The position numbers and the translations under genes are program-made. 64,000 nucleotides of DNA, from contig OZ244933.1 of assembly GCA_965222065.1 (NCBI GenBank), positions 558,001-622,000 on the forward strand. Direction: 5' to 3'. Below are positions 8,383 to 17,469 of the stretch, in pieces (position 1 is the first letter of the stretch; the number at the start of each line of letters is the position of its first letter). The notes below the pieces were generated by a model. It was not told the origin of the DNA. It saw only the letters and a program-made list of their open reading frames with translations, and ran no database searches. The DNA comes from GM7GCV1 sp965222065. GTDB taxonomy: Bacteria > Pseudomonadota > Gammaproteobacteria > Pseudomonadales > GM7GCV1.

Positions 8383-9876
8383 TCATTGATAAAGATGTGT
8401 CACGGCAGCGAGATGCGACTGATATCGCTGGTACTGTTCTTGATAAACCGGGACATTCTGCCTGATTGGATCGCAGCACTTTGATTTATCCAGCACGAGT
8501 GCAGAATCGGCCAGATCCGTCAACTGTACACTTCCGCCATTCGTTTTTTCGTACACCCAGGCCGCCTGTAAAGCGGCCCCCAGAGCCGCGCCTTCGTCGT
8601 TTTTCTGTACCGTAACGGGCAAATCAAACACATCGGCAACAATCTGGCGCCATATGGCACTGCCAGCACCGCCGCCTGTCAGCCGGATTGAGTCAATGTC
8701 ACACCCCAGCTCGACAAACCGGTCCAAACCGGCGCGAAGCCCATAGACAGCCGATTCCATGGCTGAGCGCAAAAGATTGCCCGGGATGTAGTTGTTTTGA
8801 TTCAAACCGAAAATGCACCCCTGCCCCTTGGGCAGATTGGGCGTTCGTTCGCCCTGAAAGAATGGCAGGGTAATCACGCCACCCGAACCGGGAGGTGTAC
8901 GGCTGACCTCCCCGTCCATCTCCTTGATCGACATTCCAAGCATTTTGCGGGTCAATTCTGTCGACACGGTACAGTTCATCGTGCACAGGAGGGGCAGCCA
9001 GCTACCTGTCGAATCACAGAAAGCCGCCAGCGAACCCTCGGGATCGACAACAGGCTTATCGCTGAAGGCGAACATGGTGCCCGACGTCCCCAGGCTTGCG
9101 GTTAGTCGTCCCGGGGCAATATTACCGGTCCCGATTGCCGCCATCATGTTGTCGCCACCGCCGACACTGACCGGGGTCCCCTCGGGAATACCCAATTCGT
9201 TGGCGATGTCTGTCTTTACGTTGCCAATAAAATCCTCAGGCGAGACCAGTGGCGGCAAACAGCTCGAGATATCCCGTTCACTGTCTATCGCTAACAGCAT
9301 GTCTGTGTGCCACTTGCGGCTTTTAACATCCAGCAACCCTGTCCCGGATGCATCTCCACACTCCATCACCTTTTCTCCGGTGAGGTAAAAATTGATGTAA
9401 TCGTGCGGCAGGAAAATGGTATCCAGCTGGTCATACAGTTCAGGATGATTTTGCTTGAGCCAGAGAATCTTGGGCGAGGTATACCCGGACAAGACGGGGT
9501 TACCTGTTTCCCGGATACATTTGTCAGTACCACCAAATGCTTCGGTGATTTGATCACACTGTGACTGGGTGGCTGTGTCGCACCATAATTTAACCGGTGC
9601 GAGCACCGAGCCGTCCGCCGCCAAAGGAACAAAACCATGTTGCTGGCCAGAAACCCCAACGGCCTTAATGGATCTTCGGATTTTGCTGTCTATAGCGGCC
9701 AGACATGAGTGCAGCCCCATCACCCACCACTGGGCCAGCTGCTCCCTGGTTCCATCCGGCCTGCTGTCCATTTCCAGTGACGCCGACGATTGGGCTACGA
9801 TGGCACGGGTATCTGTATCAAAGCACAGGGCTTTGATACTCTGGGTGCCAACATCAATTCCTAGGAAAACGCTCAT
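8383..9876 (-). CDS. xylB: FGGY-family carbohydrate kinase, xylulokinase-like
   Basis: 497 residues, the normal length for xylulokinase. Motifs are the N-terminal phosphate loop GIDVGTQSIKAL (residues 5-16), GVSGQQHGFVPL near 73, ASGTGLLDVKSRKW near 177, GGGDNMMAAIGTG near 240 and the C-terminal LTGGGAGSAIWRQIVADVF near 395. The enzyme phosphorylates D-xylulose with ATP in the cytoplasm, feeding the pentose phosphate pathway. The xylan-related GH67 and CE15 genes in the window fit this. Because no rhamnulokinase is near rhaI, action on L-rhamnulose is an alternative that sequence alone does not exclude. It is the first gene of the 9876-5892 operon, with AGGAGG ten bases before the ATG. Confidence 0.82.
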   Translation of the reverse strand: MSVFLGIDVGTQSIKALCFDTDTRAIVAQSSASLEMDSRPDGTREQLAQWWVMGLHSCLAAIDSKIRRSIKAVGVSGQQHGFVPLAADGSVLAPVKLWCDTATQSQCDQITEAFGGTDKCIRETGNPVLSGYTSPKILWLKQNHPELYDQLDTIFLPHDYINFYLTGEKVMECGDASGTGLLDVKSRKWHTDMLLAIDSERDISSCLPPLVSPEDFIGNVKTDIANELGIPEGTPVSVGGGDNMMAAIGTGNIAPGRLTASLGTSGTMFAFSDKPVVDPEGSLAAFCDSTGSWLPLLCTMNCTVSTELTRKMLGMSIKEMDGEVSRTPPGSGGVITLPFFQGERTPNLPKGQGCIFGLNQNNYIPGNLLRSAMESAVYGLRAGLDRFVELGCDIDSIRLTGGGAGSAIWRQIVADVFDLPVTVQKNDEGAALGAALQAAWVYEKTNGGSVQLTDLADSALVLDKSKCCDPIRQNVPVYQEQYQRYQSHLAAVTHLYQ

Positions 9877-9920
9877 TTCGATACAACCTCCTGCCAGTAT
9901 TTCTGCTACTTAAGCCTAAA

Positions 9921-10039
9921 ATCACCTATTTCGTCATCCCCGCTAAGGGGATCACCTATTTCGTCATTCCCGCGAAGGCGGGAATCCAGCTGTTTCAATA
10001 CATTACGGTCGATGGATCCCCGCCTTCGAGGGGATGACA
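9921..10039. repeat. intergenic palindromic repeat element with 30-bp tandem direct repeat
   Basis: ATCACCTATTTCGTCAT is repeated at 9921 and 9951 with a 30-base period. The second copy continues into TTCCCGC (9967-9973), loop GAAG, GCGGGAA (9978-9984). An inverted relative, from GGATCCCC near 10014 to GGGGATGAC (about 10030-10038), closes the unit, so 9963-10038 starts with GTCAT and ends with ATGAC. This GTCATTCCCGCGAAGGCGGGAATCC type of repeat is common between genes in many proteobacteria. It lies between the GMC gene stop and the kinase start and may form RNA hairpins. No second full copy is seen in this window. Confidence 0.8.
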
Positions 10040-10058
10040 ACAATTAACTTATCACCAT

Positions 10059-11750
10059 TCATATCTGTCCTGCCTTTAGCTGCTTTACTGCATAATCCGC
10101 CGCCCGGGCCGTTAATGCCATAAAGGTCAGCGAAGGGTTAACACAAGACGCGGATGTCATGCTCGCCCCGTCAGTAACAAACAGGTTGGGGACATCGTGA
10201 GCCTGGTTCCAGCGGTTGAGCACAGATGCCTCAGGATCATGCCCCATGCGGGCTGTCCCCATCTCGTGTATGCACATGCCACCCGTCGCATTTTCATCAA
10301 AACCTTCCACGTTAACCGCGCCAGCGCGTTTAAGCATTTCGACACCCTGTTCGACCAGATCGCGGCGTATTTTCATTTCATTCTCGTGCCAGGTGAAATG
10401 GAACCTGATCTGCGGGATGCCGTAGCGGTCTTTCTTGCTGTCGATGAGTTCCATGCGATTGTCCCTGTATGGCAGGCATTCACCAAAACCGGAAATGCGC
10501 ATCCTCCAGGGTCCGGGTTTGCGCAGGCTATGTTTATAGTCGGCACCAAAGCCCGGGGTGTTCAGGGCCTGGCCAATGCCGTCCATGCGAGACGCCCTGC
10601 CCTGGTAGTTGTAACCTCGTACGAAATCGACCTCGTCGTTACCGCTTACATTGCGGAATCGCGGGATATAAATACCACTGGGCCGGTTACCCAGAACCAC
10701 TTTGTCGTTAAATTCGTCCGGAAAAAATCCTTGCGCACCTGCCCGGTAGGTGTGATCCATCAGGTAGTGACCCAGGGCACCGCTGCGGTTGGCCAATCCG
10801 TTGGGAAAATGTCTGGAACGCGAATTCATCAGGATTTGTGTGCTGCCTATGGTGGAGGCACAGAGGAACACCAGTCGGCCTGTATAGGTGGTGCGCTCCA
10901 TGGTGTTGGCATCAATCACACGAACCCCGGACGCGCGTTTTGTCTCGGGGTCGTAATCAACCCCCTCCACCACCGCATCCGAAATCAGGGTCAGATTGCC
11001 CGTGGCTCGTGCAGCAGGAAGTGTCGAGCTCTGGGTCGAAAAATAAGCACCGGCAGTACAACCTTGCTGACAGGGCCCACAATAGTGACAGGCCGCCCGA
11101 CCATTATGTGGCTGTGTGAGCACCGCGACACGCCCCATGGTCAATATCCGGTCATCGTAATGTTGTTCCAGCCTGGCCTTGATCGCTTTCTCCATCACAT
11201 TCATTTGCAGTGGTGGAAGGAACTCACCATCAGGCAAATGGGGCAGGTTTTCGGCCTGACCACTGACACCGATAAACTTCTCTACGTGGCTATACCAGGG
11301 CGCGATATCCTTGTAGCGGATGGGCCAGTCAACACCGTGGCCATCTTTTTTGTTGGCTTCAAAATCCAGATCGCTCCAGCGATAGACCTGACGTCCCCAC
11401 AATAAAGACTTGCCGCCAACAACCCCTGCGCGATACCAGACAAAATCCTTGCCCTGATCAATGTAAGGGTTTTGTTTGTCGTTATTATAGAAATGGCGGG
11501 TTTTCTCATTAAACGCATACTGGGTGCTTTGCACCGGGTACTCTTCTTCGTAAAGCTCTCTCAAGGGCTTTCCACCAAAGGGAACCTCCCAGGGTGCTTT
11601 ATGTTCGCCGTCGTAGTCTTTGCCATGCTCTACCATTCGGCCGCGGTCAAGCATGAGTACCCTGAGCCCTTTTTCCGTCAGTTCTTTGGCCGCCCAGCCA
11701 CCACTCACACCCGAGCCGACGACGATGGCATCAAATTGAATTGTGCTCAT
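10059..11750 (-). CDS. GMC-family FAD-dependent sugar/alcohol dehydrogenase
   Basis: 563 residues. The FAD Rossmann motif VVGSGVSGGWAAKEL begins at residue 10, and the C-terminal GMC signature HEMGTARMGHDP, DGASMTSASCVNPSL carries the expected His/Asn pair. A cysteine set at C221, C224, C227 and C231 (CHYCGPCQQGC) resembles the iron-sulphur ligand region of bacterial FAD glucose dehydrogenase catalytic subunits. No signal peptide is visible; export in complex with its Tat-bearing small subunit, encoded just upstream, is the usual arrangement. It probably oxidises a sugar or glycoside at the periplasmic face and passes electrons to a cytochrome c or quinone. No cytochrome gene is in the pair. 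The exact substrate is unknown. Confidence 0.87.
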   Translation of the reverse strand: MSTIQFDAIVVGSGVSGGWAAKELTEKGLRVLMLDRGRMVEHGKDYDGEHKAPWEVPFGGKPLRELYEEEYPVQSTQYAFNEKTRHFYNNDKQNPYIDQGKDFVWYRAGVVGGKSLLWGRQVYRWSDLDFEANKKDGHGVDWPIRYKDIAPWYSHVEKFIGVSGQAENLPHLPDGEFLPPLQMNVMEKAIKARLEQHYDDRILTMGRVAVLTQPHNGRAACHYCGPCQQGCTAGAYFSTQSSTLPAARATGNLTLISDAVVEGVDYDPETKRASGVRVIDANTMERTTYTGRLVFLCASTIGSTQILMNSRSRHFPNGLANRSGALGHYLMDHTYRAGAQGFFPDEFNDKVVLGNRPSGIYIPRFRNVSGNDEVDFVRGYNYQGRASRMDGIGQALNTPGFGADYKHSLRKPGPWRMRISGFGECLPYRDNRMELIDSKKDRYGIPQIRFHFTWHENEMKIRRDLVEQGVEMLKRAGAVNVEGFDENATGGMCIHEMGTARMGHDPEASVLNRWNQAHDVPNLFVTDGASMTSASCVNPSLTFMALTARAADYAVKQLKAGQI

Positions 11751-11807
11751 AATTTTGGTTATCCGTTTTAACTGTGCTTTTTGTTCCGGAACTCATCAGA
11801 CGTCCAA

Positions 11808-12368
11808 TCAAGAAGTCCACTGCCGCCCAACCTTGTTGAAATCGTAGTTGCCATCGTATTGACCGGGCATGGGCAAGTACCGCCATTCCTGTTTGGCACC
11901 AACCTCCGAGGAGTAATACCCCACCACGACCAATTCTTTAATTTGGTCAAAAAAAGCCTGGCCTTCGGTGGCCTGGGGCTCCCTGGCGATCTGTTCCTGC
12001 TTGCGCAATGCTTCCAGTCGTAACGCCTCACTCGCTTCATGAAAGGCACGACCGTCGGCTGCCTGACAGTAATCATCGAGGTCGTTGAGCCCGCGGAAAA
12101 AGCTGGCACGTTCAGAAGTGTTGTACCACTCGCTGACAATCGTGGCGATAAAGTCAGGCACGCCGGCATCTATGGCGCCCGGGGTATCGGTGGTGGGAAT
12201 GATCATTTCCGACAGCACGGCGACGGCGATTTGCTGGCCTTCATTAAAAACAGTCTTGCCAAGGCCAGAGTGAATTGGGGCTGCGGCCGCCAAGGCATTG
12301 GAAACAGAACCACTGACAGCTCCCCCCAAAAGCAAACTCGAGAATTTAAGCAAATCTCTTCGATACAT
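11808..12368 (-). CDS. gluconate 2-dehydrogenase subunit 3-family protein, Tat-exported small subunit
   Basis: 186 residues from the ATG at 12368, preferred over a GTG two codons upstream because GGAGAA then has a 6-base gap. The N-terminus MYRRDLLKFSSLLLGGAV is a twin-arginine signal, with an Ala-rich cleavage region near residue 28. The remainder resembles the gamma/hitch-hiker subunit of FAD-dependent sugar dehydrogenases, which escorts the GMC catalytic subunit through the Tat pathway. The GMC gene follows after 57 bases. The gene is divergent from the PAS-AraC regulator across 315 bases, which suggests that regulator controls it. Confidence 0.85.
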   Translation of the reverse strand: MYRRDLLKFSSLLLGGAVSGSVSNALAAAAPIHSGLGKTVFNEGQQIAVAVLSEMIIPTTDTPGAIDAGVPDFIATIVSEWYNTSERASFFRGLNDLDDYCQAADGRAFHEASEALRLEALRKQEQIAREPQATEGQAFFDQIKELVVVGYYSSEVGAKQEWRYLPMPGQYDGNYDFNKVGRQWTS

Positions 12369-12683
12369 GATCACTTCTCCATACTTGTCGGCGTATGTGA
12401 TTTTTAAAATGGTGACCTCCCTGACAAAAGTCAGTAGGAGTCCAGAAATGACCTTTCACCCTCGTCGTGTTTATTGTTTTACACGTCTTTATTATTGCGC
12501 CTGGTTTGATTCTTTGTGCGCTTATTATCCTGGTCGCATTCTCTTTTTTTATTCTTTTCTCTACTGGCTGGATGCGACTAATGCCTCAGTGGACGCACTG
12601 AGTGTAGACTTCCAAAGCCCGCGGGCACTAGCAGAAAATCTGGTATCATCCGGACAAAATCGGCAATTATTTGATAAAACAAG
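12369..12683. promoter_or_regulatory. 315-base divergent intergenic region
   Basis: No gene is seen here. The stretch is AT-rich and should hold promoters for the dehydrogenase pair (leftward) and the PAS-AraC gene (rightward). A short palindrome, CTGAC (12421-12425), AAAA, GTCAG (12430-12434), lies about 55 bases from the small-subunit start and could be a regulator site. No clear promoter hexamers can be assigned. Confidence 0.4.
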
Positions 12684-13448
12684 GTGTTCGGTGTGGCGGC
12701 TGATTTGAACGCACAACAGACAGAAAAAGATTTTTTTAGCCAAACTGATTTCAGCCAGATCCTGGGGGTATTCGATGTGCTGGAACGCACACTTGTCTGG
12801 GTGAAAGACATCGATAGCCGGGTCATGTTCGCCAATGATTTTTTTATCTATCAGTATGGGGCCAGCAGCCTGGAGCAACTGATCGGCAAAAATGATTACG
12901 ACTTTTTGCCTCCGGAAATGGCGCGAAAATTTATCGAAGATGATCAAAAGGTATTATCCGGCATTCCCGTGCGCGAGCGACTGGAGTTAAACATACAGCG
13001 CTCTGGAGAAATCGCCTGGTTCGAAACCAGCAAATTTCCCCTAAAGTCCACCAGTGGCAAAGTGATTGGCACTTACGGATTATCCCGTCGTCGCGACAAG
13101 GTCAGCATTCCACTGGCTGCCGTATCGCAGCTGGAGGCCTCACTCGACTACATCCGTTCCAACTACGCCAGTGATATTGAGATTTCCGAACTCGCCCGGG
13201 TGTCTTTTGTCTCCGTTAGCACACTGGAACGCCGATTCAGGAAATACCTGAACCGATCCCCAAAACAGTTCATCAATGAAATCCGCCTGGAACAGGGAAG
13301 GCGTCTCTTGCGTGACACCAATGAACCCATTGCCAGCATTGCCGCAACGATTGGCTTCCCCGACCCCAGCTATTTTGCCCGCCTGTACAGTCGCTGGTAT
13401 GGCTGCTCCCCCACCGAATTCAGGCAGCAGCTCACGCAAAACACCTGA
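12684..13448 (+). CDS. AraC-family regulator with N-terminal PAS domain
   Basis: 254 residues; the frame opens with GTG at 12684 after AAGG, and a second GTG three codons on is also possible. Residues about 25-135 form a PAS domain (LVWVKDIDSRVMFAND, GKNDYDFLPPEMA, followed by a PAC-like ETSKFPLKSTSGKVIGTYG). Residues about 150-250 form the two AraC helix-turn-helix units (IEISELARVSFVSVSTLERR; IASIAATIGFPDPSYFARLY). PAS-AraC proteins are one-component regulators that sense a small ligand or redox state. It is divergent from the GMC dehydrogenase pair and lies 114 bases before the GH67 gene, so either or both may be targets. Confidence 0.87.
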   Translation: MFGVAADLNAQQTEKDFFSQTDFSQILGVFDVLERTLVWVKDIDSRVMFANDFFIYQYGASSLEQLIGKNDYDFLPPEMARKFIEDDQKVLSGIPVRERLELNIQRSGEIAWFETSKFPLKSTSGKVIGTYGLSRRRDKVSIPLAAVSQLEASLDYIRSNYASDIEISELARVSFVSVSTLERRFRKYLNRSPKQFINEIRLEQGRRLLRDTNEPIASIAATIGFPDPSYFARLYSRWYGCSPTEFRQQLTQNT

Positions 13449-13562
13449 TTTTTACGTCTGGCTTAAAAAATAGCCGCTATTTGTGTATTCAGATTGATCG
13501 TGTAATGTTGCGCCAACTGATTCACGGTTCCTAAGCAAAATATCAGGGGGTAGGCCTACAAA

Positions 13563-15734
13563 ATGAGCACACTAATTCGGTTACTGGGGGCACTTGTGCT
13601 CCTTACTGGCATCCTGCCCGGTGCAGCTTTTGCGGAAGACGGTTACGACCTGTGGCTGCGTTACCAACCGGTTTCGGCTGCTGAGCAGGACGAACTTGGT
13701 GAACACACCCGCTCCCTGGTTTCACCGAATAACCCTTCTTCGACTACCCAGGCCGCTATTGATGAATTGCAGCGGGCCATTCAGGGGATGACCGGTGAAA
13801 GTTTGCCTCTGACAACAGATATTGCCGACGGGGCCATCGTGGACGGAGCTATATTAATAGGCACACCGGACAACTCGCCTGTTATAGCCAGACAGGCTTT
13901 ACCCTTCGGTTCCCTCGGCAAGGAAGGGTTCCTGGTTCGCCGTATGGAAATAGATGGAAGCCAGGTTACCCTGATCGCGGCTAACAGTGATACCGGTGTA
14001 CTTTACGGTACCTATGCGTTTTTACGTCAGGTGCAGACAGAGCAGGATCTCGACCAGCTGGATATTGTCAGCGCGCCAAAAATTGAATGGCGGGTCCTGA
14101 ATCACTGGGACAATCTGGACCGCTCTGTCGAGCGCGGCTACGCCGGTCAGTCTATCTGGGACTGGTGGCGGCTACCCACCATTACAGAGCCCCGCTACCG
14201 GGACTACGCCCGGGCCAATGCTTCCCTGGGTATCAACGGCACCGTCCTGAATAACGTCAACGCACAGGCAGAAGTGTTAATGCCCCGCTATATCGCCAAG
14301 GCCGCCGCCCTGGCCGATATTTTTCGTCCTTATGGCATCCGTGTGTTCCTGTCTGCCCGTTTCAGCTCACCGATCGAGATTGGCGGCCTGGATACGGCCG
14401 ACCCACTGGACCCGCAAGTTCGGCAATGGTGGCAAGACAAGGCCGATGAGATTTACCAGGCTATTCCCGACTTTGGGGGATTCCTGGTCAAGGCCAATTC
14501 CGAGGGTCAGCCGGGGCCCCAGGATTACGGCCGTACCCATGTCGACGGGGCCAATATGCTGGCAGAAGCACTGGCACCCCATGATGGCACTGTGATGTGG
14601 CGTGCGTTTGTCTACTCCGAACACAACCCGGTCGACCGCGCCAAGCAGGCTTATGATCAATTCAAGCCACTGGATGGCCAATTTGCCGATAATGTGCTGG
14701 TTCAGGTAAAGAACGGGGCCATTGATTTTCAGCCCCGTGAACCTTTCCATCCCATGTTCGGCACCATGCCCGAAACCCCGTTGATGATGGAGTTTCAGAT
14801 CACCCAGGAATATCTTGGATTCTCCACCCATCTGGTCTACCTGGGCGCGCTTTACGAAGAAGTCCTGCAAGCAGACACCCTTGTACAGGGCGAGGGATCT
14901 ACCGTAGCCAGGGTGATTGACGGAAGCCTGCATGATTACCGGACCACAGGCATTGCAGGTGTGGCCAACATCGGGGTCGACCGTGACTGGAGCGGTTCGA
15001 TATTTAACCAGGCCGACTGGTATGCCTATGGGCGGCTGGCCTGGAACCCCGATCTCAGCGCCCGCGCCATTGCTGAAGAGTGGCTAAAAATGACCTTCAC
15101 TTCCGATCCCCGGTTTGTACAAACAGCGGCCGACATGATGATGCGTTCACGCGAAGCGGTCGTGGATTACATGACCCCTTTGGGGCTCGCCCATTTGATG
15201 GATACCGGACACCACTATGGTCCGGGGCTCTGGGTGAGTGAGCTGGCTCGCCCGGAGTGGAATCCGGTCTACTATCACCGTGCAGACAGCGAAGGGATCG
15301 GCTTTGATCGCACCCCCACCGGCAGCAATGCAGTGGAGCAATACGCTGAACCGGTCGCCCGACATTTTTCTGATCTCGACAGCATTGATGACAAAGACCT
15401 GCTGTGGTTCCACCACCTGCCCTGGAACTACCAGATGAAGTCGGGAATGACTCTGTGGGAAGAACTGGTCAGTCACTACGACCATGGCATCGGCGAAGTG
15501 GAAGCCATGCAGGCCACCTGGAACAGCCTGAAGCCCTATGTAGATCAGCAGCGATTTCAGAGAACCGCCAATCTCCTGAAAGTCCAGCTTGAGGAAGCCA
15601 AGTGGTGGCGTAACGCAAGCATTGCCTACTTTCAGGATATCAATGGTCTGGAGCTGCCTGAGGGTGTAGAAGCTCCCCCACATTCACTGGAGTACTACAA
15701 ATCGCTCTCTTTCCCTTATGCGCCGGGCATTTAA
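13563..15734 (+). CDS. aguA: alpha-glucuronidase, glycoside hydrolase family 67
   Basis: 723 residues with a Sec signal peptide (MSTLIRLLGALVLLTGILPG, cleavage near AFA-ED at 25). GH67 enzymes remove (4-O-methyl)-glucuronic acid from the non-reducing end of xylo-oligosaccharides. Expected catalytic residues are visible: E314 in KANSEGQPGP as acid, and D388 (GAIDFQP) with E410 (LMMEFQITQ) as the inverting pair; their 22-residue spacing matches my recollection of the Geobacillus enzyme. The length fits the family. The enzyme is predicted to be periplasmic, acting on imported oligosaccharides. Together with the CE15 esterase at 40441 and the xylulokinase it points to glucuronoxylan use. A regulator gene lies directly upstream. 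Confidence 0.93.
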   Translation: MSTLIRLLGALVLLTGILPGAAFAEDGYDLWLRYQPVSAAEQDELGEHTRSLVSPNNPSSTTQAAIDELQRAIQGMTGESLPLTTDIADGAIVDGAILIGTPDNSPVIARQALPFGSLGKEGFLVRRMEIDGSQVTLIAANSDTGVLYGTYAFLRQVQTEQDLDQLDIVSAPKIEWRVLNHWDNLDRSVERGYAGQSIWDWWRLPTITEPRYRDYARANASLGINGTVLNNVNAQAEVLMPRYIAKAAALADIFRPYGIRVFLSARFSSPIEIGGLDTADPLDPQVRQWWQDKADEIYQAIPDFGGFLVKANSEGQPGPQDYGRTHVDGANMLAEALAPHDGTVMWRAFVYSEHNPVDRAKQAYDQFKPLDGQFADNVLVQVKNGAIDFQPREPFHPMFGTMPETPLMMEFQITQEYLGFSTHLVYLGALYEEVLQADTLVQGEGSTVARVIDGSLHDYRTTGIAGVANIGVDRDWSGSIFNQADWYAYGRLAWNPDLSARAIAEEWLKMTFTSDPRFVQTAADMMMRSREAVVDYMTPLGLAHLMDTGHHYGPGLWVSELARPEWNPVYYHRADSEGIGFDRTPTGSNAVEQYAEPVARHFSDLDSIDDKDLLWFHHLPWNYQMKSGMTLWEELVSHYDHGIGEVEAMQATWNSLKPYVDQQRFQRTANLLKVQLEEAKWWRNASIAYFQDINGLELPEGVEAPPHSLEYYKSLSFPYAPGI

Positions 15735-15766
15735 ACCAGGGGATTGGAACGACCAGGCTATCTGCG

Positions 15767-15789
15767 AGGCCTACAATTTAGGCTTATTT
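15767..15789 (+). terminator. possible weak rho-independent terminator of the GH67 gene
   Basis: GCCTA (15769-15773), loop CAATT, TAGGC (15779-15783), extendable by two pairs with one wobble and followed by TTATTTATTT. It overlaps the stop codon of the converging TPP enzyme gene. The stem is short, so the call is tentative. Confidence 0.35.
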
Positions 15790-17469
15790 ATTTGACGTCT
15801 GGTCAATAAAGGCCTCGCGCACCTTGGCCAACCCGAAATTGGCCGCTTGCGATAAATTAACCTTGGGAGGCATGACCAGGGCGTCCGGGTTAACCGCAAT
15901 ATCAATGATCGCCGGACGATTCGTCGCCATTGCATCTTCTATCACGCTTTTCAGCTGCTCCGGTCGGTCAACAGAAAACCCGACCCCGCCGCAGGCATTT
16001 GCGAACGCGGCAAAATCCGGATTAACCAGACCGGTTCCCCAATCGGGCAAGCCCTTGGCCTCCTGTTCGAGCGTGATAAACGCCAGCTTGGCATTATTAA
16101 ACACCAACACGACAATCGGGAGTTCGTACTTTACTGCCGTCACAAAATCGCCCATCAACATGGCAAATCCCCCGTCACCGATTAATGCAAACACACGGCT
16201 TTCAGGGTAGGACAGCTGCGTACCCAGGGCGGCAGGTAATGCATAAGCCATGGTAGCCAGTCCACCCGAAAGCGTATATCGCTGTCCGGGCTCCAGGCGC
16301 AAATGCCGAGCAGACCAGGCCGTTACTGTTCCCGTATCGGACACAAAAATCGAGTCGTTTGGGGCAGCAAGAGCAAGCTCATGCATTACCCTGGGAGGCT
16401 CAATGGGGACATTATCGGATTGTTCCTGTTTCACCGCTGCCTGGAACCATTTTTTCATCTCCGACTGCATGGCATCCAGAAAGCGGGTTGAGCGATCCGT
16501 TTGTTTTATCCGCGTCGTCAATGTCGACAGAGTTGGTGCCGCATGACCAACCAATGCCGCATCTACATGCTGGCGTTTACCAATCTGTGTCGGTTGAATA
16601 TCTATTTGCAGTGTTTTTGCTTTTTGTGGGTAAAAGTCATGGTAGGGAAAGTCTGTTCCGACCATGATGAGTAAATCGCATTCCTCCATGGCCTTGACTG
16701 CCGGGCTACCCCCTAGCAACCCCAATCCGCCAATACACATGGGATGTCCATCATCGATAATTTCCTTGGCTTTGAGCGTACGAACAATGGGAGCCTTGAC
16801 CACTTCAGCAAAGGTGATCAGCTCATCCCGGGCATCCCGACAGCCAATACCTGCCAGTATTACCACTTTCCTTGACTCATTGATCAACTCGACCGCATCC
16901 GCACAATCGGCTACTGTCGGCGATATCTGGCTGGAAGGAGCCGTCATAATCTTGTGCAAATAATCGCCGGGGACCCGCCTTCCCGAAACATCCGTTGGCA
17001 ATGAGATATGCGCGACGCCACGGTGTGCAAGCGCTGCATGGCAGGCTTCCCTGAAGACATCAGGCACCTGGTCTTCTGTCGTGACGGTCTGGCTGTAAAC
17101 GGCCACATCGGCAAAGAGGCGTTCAAGCCTGACCTCCTGGTGGTATTCCGTCCCTATAAAACCTGTTGCAACCTGTCCGGTGATGGCAATGATGGGCGCG
17201 TGATCCAGCTTGGCATCGTACAAACCATTCAATAAATGGATCGCCCCGGGTCCGGAAGTTCCCATACAGGCCGAAAGATTTCCTGTCAGTTTTGCCTGTG
17301 CCGACGCAGCGAGCGCACCGGCCTCTTCGTGGCGAACGCCAACCAACTGGATCTGGTCTTGTCGCCGTATTGCATCAATTACGTCATTAATGGCATCGCC
17401 CGGGATGCCGAAAAGATGACGCACGCCATGTGCGGCCAACATCTTCAACAAAATATCGGAAACCGTCAT
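15784..17469 (-). CDS. thiamine pyrophosphate-dependent enzyme, pyruvate oxidase/PoxB-like
   Basis: 561 residues from the ATG at 17469, chosen because CTGGAG lies 9 bases upstream and the family begins here (MTVSDILLKMLAAHGV); an upstream extension has no homology-like content. Three domains are seen: N-terminal pyrimidine-binding with the catalytic glutamate in RHEEAGALAAS (near 50), a central nucleotide-binding domain, and a C-terminal TPP domain with GDGGFAMLMGDF near 425 and a following NN. The pattern is nearest to PoxB-like pyruvate oxidases/dehydrogenases, which convert pyruvate to acetate and CO2; acetolactate synthase-like activity is an alternative. It is divergent from the DJ-1/PfpI gene, and a stress or stationary-phase role is possible. 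Confidence 0.82.
   Translation of the reverse strand: MTVSDILLKMLAAHGVRHLFGIPGDAINDVIDAIRRQDQIQLVGVRHEEAGALAASAQAKLTGNLSACMGTSGPGAIHLLNGLYDAKLDHAPIIAITGQVATGFIGTEYHQEVRLERLFADVAVYSQTVTTEDQVPDVFREACHAALAHRGVAHISLPTDVSGRRVPGDYLHKIMTAPSSQISPTVADCADAVELINESRKVVILAGIGCRDARDELITFAEVVKAPIVRTLKAKEIIDDGHPMCIGGLGLLGGSPAVKAMEECDLLIMVGTDFPYHDFYPQKAKTLQIDIQPTQIGKRQHVDAALVGHAAPTLSTLTTRIKQTDRSTRFLDAMQSEMKKWFQAAVKQEQSDNVPIEPPRVMHELALAAPNDSIFVSDTGTVTAWSARHLRLEPGQRYTLSGGLATMAYALPAALGTQLSYPESRVFALIGDGGFAMLMGDFVTAVKYELPIVVLVFNNAKLAFITLEQEAKGLPDWGTGLVNPDFAAFANACGGVGFSVDRPEQLKSVIEDAMATNRPAIIDIAVNPDALVMPPKVNLSQAANFGLAKVREAFIDQTSNK

Noticed and set aside
10197..11405. 402-codon open frame opposite the GMC gene
   Set aside because: Antisense to a clear GMC flavoprotein; the translation is His/Arg-rich without domain features.
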